From Piscirickettsiaceae bacterium (GTDB lineage Bacteria > Pseudomonadota > Gammaproteobacteria > Methylococcales > Cycloclasticaceae): a stretch of DNA of 21,314 nucleotides. The notes beneath the pieces are model-generated. The model was given only the letters and a program-made list of their open reading frames with translations, made no database searches and was not told the origin of the DNA. Position numbers and translations under genes: made by a program. The stretch spans positions 1-21,314 of the forward strand of contig NVSW01000053.1 in the NCBI GenBank assembly GCA_002401365.1. The letters are read 5' to 3'. Shown here piece after piece: positions 6,793 through 14,515 of this stretch. Each line of letters opens with the position of its first letter. The stretch's first letter is position 1.

Positions 6793-7266
6793 TTACGCAG
6801 TGCTGAGCAATACAACTGTATGTACTTCTATGCCTTCTTTACGCCCAGCAAAGCCCATTCCTTCGGTTGTGGTTGCTTTAAGATTAACCAAGTCACTAGA
6901 AGTATTCATATCCAAAGCCATATTGTCAGCCATCTGGCTTAAAAAACCCGCTAATTTAGGCGCTTGAGCAATAATCGTAATATCTGCATTTATCAGCAAC
7001 AGATTTTTGGTTTTTAGTAAAGCGACAACCCATCTCAGCAAAATACGACTATCTATGTTCTCATAATTATTATCTGTATCCGGAAAATGCTGGCCAATAT
7101 CACCTAAGCCAGCTGCCCCAAGCAATGCGTCACACAATGCATGAATAACGACATCACCATCTGAATGTGCCAGCAAACCAAACTTGTAGGGTATTGTTAC
7201 ACCACCAAGAACCAGCCTTTTGTCAGCAATAAAACGGTGCGCATCATATCCATGACCTATTCGCAT
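6793..7266 (-). CDS. ispF: 2-C-methyl-D-erythritol 2,4-cyclodiphosphate synthase
   Basis: Fifth step of the MEP isoprenoid pathway, forming the cyclic diphosphate from the CDP-linked intermediate with loss of CMP. The 157-residue protein starts with RIGHGYDAHRF, giving the zinc ligands D8 and H10, with the third, H42, in AHSDGDVVIHAL. Further family segments are GDIGQHFPDTD and the C-terminal TTTEGMGFAGRKEGIE. The gene overlaps the end of ispD by 10 bases and has a strong AGAGGA ribosome site 4 bases before ATG 7266. ispD and ispF are adjacent but not fused. Confidence 0.98.
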   Translation of the reverse strand: MRIGHGYDAHRFIADKRLVLGGVTIPYKFGLLAHSDGDVVIHALCDALLGAAGLGDIGQHFPDTDNNYENIDSRILLRWVVALLKTKNLLLINADITIIAQAPKLAGFLSQMADNMALDMNTSSDLVNLKATTTEGMGFAGRKEGIEVHTVVLLSTA

Positions 7267-7973
7267 TCTATCCTCTCTTGTTGTTCAACATAAAAGTCAG
7301 CCAATAATAAGTCCGCTGGCGTTGTTACTTTAAGGTTATCGTGGCGTCCTTCAACCAAGTGGACAAAACCGCCATTTATCTCGATTGCATTAGCTTCATC
7401 TGTTACTAACACAGCCTTATTTTGTGCCGTTAATAGTGCTTTTTTTAATTCTTCTACACGAAACAATTGCGGGGTTAAAGCACGCCATAATTTACTGCGT
7501 GGTAACGTTTTAGTAACACCATCTTCGATATATTCTTTAACTGTATCGTGAATAGGTGTTGCCAAAATCGCACCTTGTTGATTGAGAAATGTAACCTTAA
7601 TCAACCGTTCTATATCAGCTTTCAAAATACAAGGCCTCGCCGCATCATGCACCAGCAACCACGATGTATCACCATACAATTGTTCAGCTTTTATTAACCC
7701 CTTAAGAACCGAGTCTGCCCTCTCGTCCCCACCTTCAACGACTGTTATTTTACTGTGCTTAGCAAAGCTAGATTGTGGCCAATAGGTATCGTTCTTATTA
7801 AGTACGAGAATGATTTTATCTATTAAATCAGATGATAATAAACGCCGTAACGTATGGTCCAATATAGTTGTCGAACGAAACGGCAAATATTGTTTTGGTC
7901 GCTCTGCCAGCATTCGTTCGCCTATGCCAGCAGCGGGCACAATACAACAAAGCTGATCTGATATTTGCGACAT
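7257..7973 (-). CDS. ispD: 2-C-methyl-D-erythritol 4-phosphate cytidylyltransferase
   Basis: Third step of the MEP pathway, joining CTP and methylerythritol phosphate. The 238-residue protein shows the nucleotidyltransferase glycine loop PAAGIGERM, KQYLPF, GGDERADSV, VHDAARP, the LWRALTPQ segment, TDEA and the closing KVTTPADL, all in the expected order. It follows ftsB with a single base between stop and start and overlaps ispF by 10 bases, so it is embedded in the operon. The CTP it uses is made by pyrG, the first gene of this transcription unit. No clear Shine-Dalgarno is visible, consistent with coupling to ftsB. Confidence 0.98.
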   Translation of the reverse strand: MSQISDQLCCIVPAAGIGERMLAERPKQYLPFRSTTILDHTLRRLLSSDLIDKIILVLNKNDTYWPQSSFAKHSKITVVEGGDERADSVLKGLIKAEQLYGDTSWLLVHDAARPCILKADIERLIKVTFLNQQGAILATPIHDTVKEYIEDGVTKTLPRSKLWRALTPQLFRVEELKKALLTAQNKAVLVTDEANAIEINGGFVHLVEGRHDNLKVTTPADLLLADFYVEQQERIECE

Positions 7974-7974
7974 G

Positions 7975-8247
7975 TTAAGGGTTTACAATCTGAAAAAATG
8001 TTTCGTCTTTTCCAACAAGACCTAAATCCCTTCTCGCTTTTTCTTCAACAACATCAAGTCCGGTTTTAAGGTTTTCTACTTCAGCTTGTAATGCTTTATT
8101 ACGTTTGCTCAACGTTTTATTTTCAACCATTAACGACTCTATACGGCCTTCTAATGCCCATAAATCTTGTACATTACCTTCAGCAATCCACAGTTTATAT
8201 TGTAGGAACACTAATAGGATAATTAAAATCGCAACCAGTGTTTTCAC
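7975..8247 (-). CDS. ftsB: Cell division protein FtsB
   Basis: Small bitopic inner-membrane protein that works with FtsL and FtsQ to activate septal peptidoglycan synthesis. Its 90 residues consist of a very short cytoplasmic tip, one membrane helix (about 3-20, ending LQYKLW as in E. coli) and a periplasmic coiled coil (about 30-70) with a C-terminal segment containing RRDLGLVGKDETFF. The start is GTG 8247; the ATG one base earlier at 8249 reads directly into a stop in another frame. The eno stop lies one base upstream, so translation is almost certainly coupled to eno. The eno-ftsB-ispD order is conserved in gammaproteobacteria. Confidence 0.95.
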   Translation of the reverse strand: MKTLVAILIILLVFLQYKLWIAEGNVQDLWALEGRIESLMVENKTLSKRNKALQAEVENLKTGLDVVEEKARRDLGLVGKDETFFQIVNP

Positions 8248-8248
8248 A

Positions 8249-9529
8249 TCAGCTTAAATATTTAAAGGCTGACCTACCTGCATAAATAGCATTAGTACCA
8301 AGGTCTTCTTCGATTCTTAGTAAGCGATTATATTTGGCAACACGGTCAGAACGGCATAGTGAACCCGTTTTAATTTGCCCAGAACAAGTAGCAACAGCAA
8401 GGTCTGCAATGGTTGTATCTTCTGTTTCACCAGAACGGTGTGACACAACAGAGGTATAATTCGCACCGTGCGCCATCTTAATGGCTGCTAGCGTTTCAGA
8501 CAGGGTGCCAATTTGATTTACTTTAATTAAAATCGAATTCGCAATATTCCTATCAATTCCTTGCTTAAAAATTTCTGGGTTGGTTACAAACAAATCATCA
8601 CCAACAAGCTGCACTTTACTACCCACTTGATCAGTAAAGTATTTCCAACCGTCCCAATCATTTTCATCCAAGCCATCTTCAACCGTAATAATCGGGTACT
8701 GCTCAACCCAATCCGTTAAAAAATCCGCCATTTGCTGTGAATTGAAACGTTTGTTTTCTGATGCTAAAAAGTACTCGCCATTTTCATAAAATTCGGAACT
8801 TGCAACGTCTAGACCTAGCGCAATGTCATCGCCAATTTTTAGCCCAACCTGTTCGATGGCTTGTAAAATAACCTCAATCGCCTCCTTATTGGAAGACAGA
8901 TCAGGCGCGAAACCACCTTCATCACCTACCGATGTACTTAGACCTTTCGCCAATAAAACAGACTTTAATGCATGAAACACTTCTGTACCATAACGCAGGG
9001 CTTCACTAAAGGTTGGCGCCCCTATTGGCAAAATCATAAATTCTTGTAGGTCGACACTATTATCTGCGTGCGAACCGCCGTTAATGATATTCATCATCGG
9101 TACTGGCAATAAAAATTCTTCTTTCCCAAGATACCTATACAGTGGCACAGATCCTTCGTTGGCCGCCGCATGAGCCGCAGCCAGTGAAACACCAAGCGTT
9201 GCGTTAGCACCTAAACGAGCTTTATTAGGGGTGCCATCTAGCTCAATCATTTTATTATCAATTGCTAATTGTTGGGTTGCATCCATTCCCATCAATGCGT
9301 CTTTTATTTCACCATTAACATGACTAACTGCCTTTAAAACGCCTTTTCCACCATAGCGATTTTTATCACCATCACGTAGCTCTATCGCTTCACGCTCACC
9401 CGTCGATGCACCAGATGGCACCATCGCACTACCCACAACACCCGATGCCAAAATGACATCTGCTTGCAGGGTAGGGTTTCCACGTGAATCAAGAATTTCA
9501 CGTGCTTTAATGTCAACTATTTCTGCCAT
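8249..9529 (-). CDS. eno: Enolase
   Basis: Glycolytic enzyme interconverting 2-phosphoglycerate and phosphoenolpyruvate; in many gammaproteobacteria also part of the RNA degradosome. The 426-residue protein has the N-terminal SGASTGEREA loop, the catalytic E204 in GDEGGFAPD, magnesium ligands D241, E284 and D311, the catalytic K336 and the signature SHRSGETEDT at 363-372. Nothing is missing. ATG 9529 has GAGGA at a good distance. It is 26 bases after kdsA in the same direction. PEP made here is a substrate for KdsA encoded just upstream. Confidence 0.98.
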   Translation of the reverse strand: MAEIVDIKAREILDSRGNPTLQADVILASGVVGSAMVPSGASTGEREAIELRDGDKNRYGGKGVLKAVSHVNGEIKDALMGMDATQQLAIDNKMIELDGTPNKARLGANATLGVSLAAAHAAANEGSVPLYRYLGKEEFLLPVPMMNIINGGSHADNSVDLQEFMILPIGAPTFSEALRYGTEVFHALKSVLLAKGLSTSVGDEGGFAPDLSSNKEAIEVILQAIEQVGLKIGDDIALGLDVASSEFYENGEYFLASENKRFNSQQMADFLTDWVEQYPIITVEDGLDENDWDGWKYFTDQVGSKVQLVGDDLFVTNPEIFKQGIDRNIANSILIKVNQIGTLSETLAAIKMAHGANYTSVVSHRSGETEDTTIADLAVATCSGQIKTGSLCRSDRVAKYNRLLRIEEDLGTNAIYAGRSAFKYLS

Positions 9530-9555
9530 AATGTCCTCAAAAAATCATTTAATCT

Positions 9556-10389
9556 TTAAAAATCGCCATGCATCTGGCCAGCATTCTTAACCGTATCATC
9601 AATTTGCTTCATGACTGTTAATAGTGCTTTCATGTTCGCTAATGGAACTGAATTTGGTCCATCACTCAATGCTTGTTCAGGGTTAGGGTGGGTTTCCATA
9701 AAAACACCTGAAACACCTACAGCTATCGCCGCCCTAGCAAGAGTTGGCACAAACTCACGTTGGCCTCCAGACGTACTGCCTTCGCCACCCGGTAATTGAA
9801 CCGAATGCGTTGCATCAAAAACCACTGGTGCACCTGTCTCACGCATTATCGTTAACGAACGCATATCCGACACCAAGTTGTTATAACCAAATGATGCACC
9901 ACGCTCACACACCATAATATTTTTATTACCCGTCGAACGGGCTTTATCAACCACGTGTTTCATATCCCATGGCGCAAGAAACTGACCCTTCTTGATATTG
10001 ACCGGCAGCCCTGTTTCTGCAACCCGGGTAATATAGTTTGTTTGACGGCATAAAAAGGCTGGTGTTTGCAAAACATCAACAACACTAGCCACCTCATCCA
10101 TTGGCGTATCTTCATGCACGTCAGTAATAACAGGTATCGATAGTTGATCCTTTACCGCTTGCAGCACCCTTAATCCTTCCTCAATACCTGGGCCTCTGTA
10201 GCTATCAACAGATGAACGGTTAGCTTTATCAAAAGATGATTTATATATAAAGGGAATACCAAGTTCGGCCGTTATCTCCTTTAAGAAACCAGCGGTATCT
10301 ATTGTCATCTGCTCGCTTTCAACAACACAGGTTCCAGCAATCAAAAAAAACGGCTGGTCAATACCAACACTAAAACCACATAGATTCAT
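9556..10389 (-). CDS. kdsA: KDO-8-phosphate synthase, metal-dependent class
   Basis: Condenses PEP with arabinose 5-phosphate to KDO 8-phosphate for the inner core of lipopolysaccharide. The 277-residue protein carries KSSFDKANRSS, TDVHE, KKGQFLAPWDMK and FDATHSVQLPGG. The metal ligands known from the Aquifex enzyme (C11, H185, E222, D233) are all present with a constant offset of ten: C21, H195, E232 and D243. The E. coli and Pseudomonas enzymes have asparagine in place of the cysteine and need no metal, so this one belongs to the metal-dependent class. The usual proline before that cysteine is threonine here (AGTC). A strong AAGGAG lies 8 bases before ATG 10389, and pyrG stops 2 bases upstream. 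Confidence 0.97.
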   Translation of the reverse strand: MNLCGFSVGIDQPFFLIAGTCVVESEQMTIDTAGFLKEITAELGIPFIYKSSFDKANRSSVDSYRGPGIEEGLRVLQAVKDQLSIPVITDVHEDTPMDEVASVVDVLQTPAFLCRQTNYITRVAETGLPVNIKKGQFLAPWDMKHVVDKARSTGNKNIMVCERGASFGYNNLVSDMRSLTIMRETGAPVVFDATHSVQLPGGEGSTSGGQREFVPTLARAAIAVGVSGVFMETHPNPEQALSDGPNSVPLANMKALLTVMKQIDDTVKNAGQMHGDF

Positions 10390-10391
10390 TA

Positions 10392-12032
10392 TTAACTCTC
10401 CTTGTTGGACAAAGCACTGTAATCACTAGCCGCATTGATAAAACCACTAAATAAAGGGTGCCCCGTGCGCGGTTTAGAGGTGAATTCAGGGTGAAACTGA
10501 CACGCCAAAAACCATGGATGATCAGGTATTTCAACAATTTCAACCAATCGTCCATCAATTGATTTACCGGACACTTTCAAACCCGCTGCTTCAAATTGGT
10601 CTAAATAGGTATTATTAAATTCATAACGATGGCGATGCCTCTCCGTAATAACATCTTTTCCATAGACACGGTGCGCTAAAGAACCCGGAACCAACTGGCA
10701 CTTTTGGCTACCCAAACGCATTGTTCCGCCAAGGTCAGAATTCTCATCTCTTTTTTCAACGGCACCATCTTCAGTTAACCATTCCGTAATCAAAGCAATA
10801 ACAGGGTGCGGTGTTTCTGGTAATAACTCGGTACTGTGAGCGCCTTCTAAACCCATTACATTTCTAGCGTATTCAACCACCGCTGTTTGCATACCTAAAC
10901 AGATTCCTAGATAAGGCACTTTATTTTCTCTTGCATAGCGGATAGTAGCAATCTTGCCATCCACCCCTCTTTCGCCAAATCCGCCTGGCACTAAAATCGC
11001 ATCTGCCGCCTCTAATACAAAGGTTCCTTCTCGTTCAATATCTTCTGAATCTATATTAAGCAAATTTACTTTAGTGCCGGTATCGATTCCAGCGTGAATA
11101 AGAGATTCCGTTAATGATTTATAGGCATCAGCATGATCAATATATTTCCCGACCAAGGCAACTGTTACGCTCTTTGTTGGGGACAACAAGCGATCAACAA
11201 CACCCTTCCAATCAGAAAGATCCGCTTGCTTAGTATCCAAATGAAGCTTTTTAACCACAATATCGTCTAGCCCTTGATCATGCAGCATCATGGGAATCCG
11301 ATAAATAGTATCTGCATCAAGTGCAGAGATAACCGCTTTTTCTTCCACATTTGTAAACAGCGCAATTTTACGTCTGTCATTCAGACTTATAGGTCTATCA
11401 GATCGACAAATTAAAATATCTGGCTGAATACCAATAGTCCTCAACTCTTTAACTGAATGCTGAGTTGGTTTTGTTTTAAGTTCTTGCGCCGCTGGAATAT
11501 AGGGTACCAACGTTAGGTGAATAAAGATGCAGCGTTCATCACCCAGTTCAACTCTCATTTGACGAATAGCCTCTAAAAAAGGCAACGATTCAATATCACC
11601 GACTGTACCGCCAATTTCTATTAGTGCTACATCAACACCCTCTGCACTTTGGATTATATTTTTCTTAATTTCATCGGTGATATGAGGGATTACTTGAACT
11701 GTTCCACCTAAATATTTCCCCTGTCTTTCTTGTTTAATAACACTTTCGTAAATTTGGCCTGTTGTAAAGTTATTGGATTTAGACATCACGCTGTTCGTAA
11801 AGCGCTCGTAATGTCCTAAATCCAAGTCTGTTTCAGCACCGTCTTCAGTCACAAACACTTCACCGTGTTGAAACGGGCTCATAGTGCCTGGGTCAACGTT
11901 TATGTACGGGTCAAGTTTTGTCATCGTGATTTTTAATCCACGCGCCTCAAGAATAGTTGCCAATGAAGACGCGCAAATACCCTTACCCAAAGAAGACACC
12001 ACCCCACCCGTGATAAAAACAAATTTAGCCAT
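10392..12032 (-). CDS. pyrG: CTP synthase
   Basis: Makes CTP from UTP, ATP and glutamine. The synthetase domain (about 1-270) begins with the P-loop GGVVSSLGKG at 9-18, followed by KLDPYINVDPGTMSP and EIGGTVGDIES. The glutaminase domain (about 288-540) has the nucleophile C378 in LGICLGMQ and the H514/E516 pair in CQFHPEF. Length 546 is standard. It is the first gene of the pyrG-kdsA-eno-ftsB-ispD-ispF-truD-uppP run. The 96-base gap upstream holds a perfect TATAAT. The GTP-independent attenuator known upstream of pyrG in Gram-positives is not seen. Confidence 0.98.
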   Translation of the reverse strand: MAKFVFITGGVVSSLGKGICASSLATILEARGLKITMTKLDPYINVDPGTMSPFQHGEVFVTEDGAETDLDLGHYERFTNSVMSKSNNFTTGQIYESVIKQERQGKYLGGTVQVIPHITDEIKKNIIQSAEGVDVALIEIGGTVGDIESLPFLEAIRQMRVELGDERCIFIHLTLVPYIPAAQELKTKPTQHSVKELRTIGIQPDILICRSDRPISLNDRRKIALFTNVEEKAVISALDADTIYRIPMMLHDQGLDDIVVKKLHLDTKQADLSDWKGVVDRLLSPTKSVTVALVGKYIDHADAYKSLTESLIHAGIDTGTKVNLLNIDSEDIEREGTFVLEAADAILVPGGFGERGVDGKIATIRYARENKVPYLGICLGMQTAVVEYARNVMGLEGAHSTELLPETPHPVIALITEWLTEDGAVEKRDENSDLGGTMRLGSQKCQLVPGSLAHRVYGKDVITERHRHRYEFNNTYLDQFEAAGLKVSGKSIDGRLVEIVEIPDHPWFLACQFHPEFTSKPRTGHPLFSGFINAASDYSALSNKES

Positions 12033-12070
12033 ACAATCTCATTTATTCATACTATAAAAAGTTGTTGTGC

Positions 12071-12076
12071 ATTATA
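12071..12076 (-). promoter_or_regulatory. -10 box of the pyrG operon promoter
   Basis: A perfect TATAAT on the minus strand lies 38 bases before the pyrG start codon; transcription would begin near 12064. The -35 region 17-18 bases upstream (CAATTT/ACAATT) is poor. A TTGACG abuts the -10 box directly and is better placed, at 20 bases, for a second TATAGT box downstream. The promoter is likely, but its -35 element is uncertain. Confidence 0.5.
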
Positions 12077-12112
12077 CGTCAATCCACACATAAAATTGTT
12101 ACCACAAACAAG

Positions 12113-12146
12113 AAAAATTAGAATCGAATCACTGGATTCGAAATTC
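12113..12146 (-). terminator. Possible weak terminator after tilS
   Basis: On the minus strand, overlapping the tilS stop codon, CGAATC-CAGT-GATTCG forms a six-pair hairpin that extends with GAAT/ATTC past a two-base bulge (arms 12121-12130 and 12135-12146), then TAATTTTT follows. The stem is AT-rich, so termination would be inefficient; some read-through into pyrG is plausible. Confidence 0.4.
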
Positions 12147-13460
12147 TGGATGTAACCATTTAATCTGACATGCAGGTTCGTTCTCTTTTGCCAAAAATGA
12201 CTCATCACACCAAAGGTCAGCAACGGCTGCTAATTTGTTATTGATGAAGATAAGGGGCACTCTGTCTCTTGCCCACGGACGGATTTTATTCTCGTTGAAC
12301 AAGTTCTTTAATGTTTTACTACCGCCTCGGCCGGCTAGACTTATTTTTTCCCCGCCCCGCCTAAAGCTAACCGTTATCTTCGAAGATCGCCATACATCAA
12401 TTGAAAAGCCCTTGCTGGGACTAACCGACAATAGTAACTTACCTAATACACTAGGTAGCTCACACTCATCACCCAGCCATTCGACAGCATAGTCTATTGG
12501 CATACTCGACAATTTATCTAACAAATACAAGCTGTTATTAAAACGCCTTATTTCATTGTTATCCCACCTTATGATGGGTGATTTGCCTGCCACCGCATCA
12601 ATTACATTTTTTTTTAACTCATCAATAATTTTTGATGATGGCATTTTTACACCATTAAGCCGTAACCAATGCCGAATAATGGCTCGCTGGTGAGGTGTTT
12701 TTAAAGGAATAACAGCCATTAAAGCCAAAATACTAGGCTCTTTAGTATCTATATATTTAGCCAATTGAGAGTCCAACAACTCGGCTGCTTCTCCACAATA
12801 ACGAGCTGTTCTGGCGGTGGTCCTTGAAAACGCTGGCCAACGTTTTTTCAAAATAGGAATGACTTCCTTGCGTAAATAATTTCTGTTGATGTTTAAATCT
12901 GAATTACTGGGGTCCTCGACCCAATGTAATTGGTAAGCGGCCGCGTAATCTTGAATTGCTTGCCTGCTTATATCAAGGAATGGCCGTGCAATATGACCGT
13001 TCGAAAAATCATCTATCTTTGGCATTGCCGCCAAACCATGTACCCCACAACCACGCAAAAGTTGTAGTATTAAAGTCTCTGCTTGGTCATCTTCGTGTTG
13101 CGCTGTTAACAGCACAGTAGCTTCATTTACTAAATTTTTTAACGCTGAATAACGCGCATTTCGAGCCGCTTGTTCTGGCCCTTCGCCAACAACATCCAAC
13201 GCATTCACTCGAACGAAAGCGAAAGGAATTGAGAGCTCATTCGATACTGTTTCGCAATGTTGACGCCAATCATCAGACTCTAGCTGCAAACCATGATCAA
13301 TATACACTGCTTGAAAATTAATGGATGAATGCTCATTTTGTATTTGACTGCAAACGTGCATCAGCACATGTGAATCCACACCCCCACTATAGGCGATTAT
13401 TATATTCTTACAGTCTGGTACTAGTTGTAGAACAGCGCGAATAGCGTCACGAAAGGGCAT
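12129..13460 (-). CDS. tilS: tRNA(Ile)-lysidine synthase TilS
   Basis: Attaches lysine to C34 of the CAU-anticodon isoleucine tRNA, an essential modification letting it read AUA. The N-type ATP pyrophosphatase loop SGGVDS is at residues 26-31 (numbering from GTG 13463), followed by VYIDHGLQ, the ARNARYSAL segment and TAQHEDDQAETLILQLLRG, characteristic of the family. A C-terminal substrate-binding region of about 230 residues, as in E. coli, includes GGSKTLKNLFNENKIRPWARD. Start is GTG 13463 or ATG 13460; AGG lies unusually close to both, so I chose the ATG. The 48-base gap to accA holds only a weak CTAAAA/TTTTAG repeat. Last gene of its run. Confidence 0.96.
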   Translation of the reverse strand: MPFRDAIRAVLQLVPDCKNIIIAYSGGVDSHVLMHVCSQIQNEHSSINFQAVYIDHGLQLESDDWRQHCETVSNELSIPFAFVRVNALDVVGEGPEQAARNARYSALKNLVNEATVLLTAQHEDDQAETLILQLLRGCGVHGLAAMPKIDDFSNGHIARPFLDISRQAIQDYAAAYQLHWVEDPSNSDLNINRNYLRKEVIPILKKRWPAFSRTTARTARYCGEAAELLDSQLAKYIDTKEPSILALMAVIPLKTPHQRAIIRHWLRLNGVKMPSSKIIDELKKNVIDAVAGKSPIIRWDNNEIRRFNNSLYLLDKLSSMPIDYAVEWLGDECELPSVLGKLLLSVSPSKGFSIDVWRSSKITVSFRRGGEKISLAGRGGSKTLKNLFNENKIRPWARDRVPLIFINNKLAAVADLWCDESFLAKENEPACQIKWLHPEFRIQ

Positions 13461-13511
13461 CACCTAAAAACACGAATCAACAGTTTTAGACAATTTACCA
13501 ATTCAGTAGCA

Positions 13512-14471
13512 TTAGGTCTCGTCGTATTGCCCATAACTCATTAATCGCTCGTATCTCTCAGCAACAAGACTTTCGACAGGCTTAAGTTTTAGATCAGCTA
13601 ATTGTTCAAGCAACATTTTTTTAATATTACTGGCGATGAGCTCAGTATTTCTATGTGCGCCACCTGATGGTTCATCGACAACACCATCGATAAGACCATT
13701 GCTTAATAATTTTTTTGACGTTATCGCCATTGCTTCAGCTGCTTGCGATGCTTTCTCTGCACTTTTCCAAAGAATTGACGCACAACCCTCTGGCGATATT
13801 ACAGAATACGTACTGTACTTCAAAAGAAACAACCGGTCGCAAACACCCAATGCCAACGCACCACCAGAACCACCTTCCCCTGTCACTAAAGTAAGAATTG
13901 GAGTTGATAACTTAGACATTTCAAATAAGTTACGTGCAATAGCCTCGCTTTGACCACGTTCCTCAGCACCGACACCAGGATACGCTCCTGGGGTGTCAAT
14001 AAAGGTGATGATAGGTACATTAAACCGCTCAGCTAGCTTCATTAAGCGCAGTGCTTTTCGGTAGCCTTCTGGACGCGGCATGCCAAAATTTCGGTAGATT
14101 TTTTCCTTGGTATCTCTACCTTTTTGGTGTCCAATTAACATCACCGCTTGCCCGTCTAACCGAGCTAAACCACCTACTATCGCGGGGTCATCAGCGTAGT
14201 GCCTATCACCATGAAGTTCAGTAAATTCATCGAATATATAATCTACATAGTCCAACGTATAGGGGCGAAGTGGATGTCTAGATAATTGAGAAATTTGCCA
14301 ATCACTCAATTTCGCGAACACCGAATCTGTTAGCGATTTACACTTTTCTTGTAAACGTTCAATCTCTTTATGTAAGTTGATTTCATTATTATCGCCAACA
14401 CGTCGAAGTTCTTCGATCTTCTCTTCAAGTTCAACAATCGGCTGTTCAAAATCCAGGTAATTTAAATTCAT
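13512..14471 (-). CDS. accA: Acetyl-CoA carboxylase carboxyltransferase, alpha subunit
   Basis: Alpha subunit of the AccA2AccD2 carboxyltransferase that makes malonyl-CoA, the committed step of fatty acid synthesis. The 319-residue protein starts with the LDFEQPIVELEEKI segment and a short coiled coil, then HPLRPYTLDYVDYIF, FTELHGDR, the CoA-binding GHQKGRDT, NFGMPRPEGYRKA, DTPGAYPGVGAEERGQ and the oxyanion glycines VTGEGGSGGALAL, ending with LRPVE-like LKPVESL. All are expected. It follows dnaE after 44 bases; ATG 14471 has no good ribosome site, but TTGGAC and a TAAAAT box with off spacing upstream might provide a weak separate promoter. Confidence 0.98.
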   Translation of the reverse strand: MNLNYLDFEQPIVELEEKIEELRRVGDNNEINLHKEIERLQEKCKSLTDSVFAKLSDWQISQLSRHPLRPYTLDYVDYIFDEFTELHGDRHYADDPAIVGGLARLDGQAVMLIGHQKGRDTKEKIYRNFGMPRPEGYRKALRLMKLAERFNVPIITFIDTPGAYPGVGAEERGQSEAIARNLFEMSKLSTPILTLVTGEGGSGGALALGVCDRLFLLKYSTYSVISPEGCASILWKSAEKASQAAEAMAITSKKLLSNGLIDGVVDEPSGGAHRNTELIASNIKKMLLEQLADLKLKPVESLVAERYERLMSYGQYDET

Positions 14472-14515
14472 ATGTGTATTTTATCGCGAGAGTATGGCTT
14501 TCGTCCAACCACTAT

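Noticed and set aside
13464..13489. CTAAAA/TTTTAG inverted repeat between accA and tilS as a terminator
   Set aside because: AT-only six-base stem without a following T tract; too weak to call.
13636..13953. 105-codon plus-strand open frame inside accA
   Set aside because: Fully antisense to accA catalytic motifs, low-complexity content, no family; shadow.
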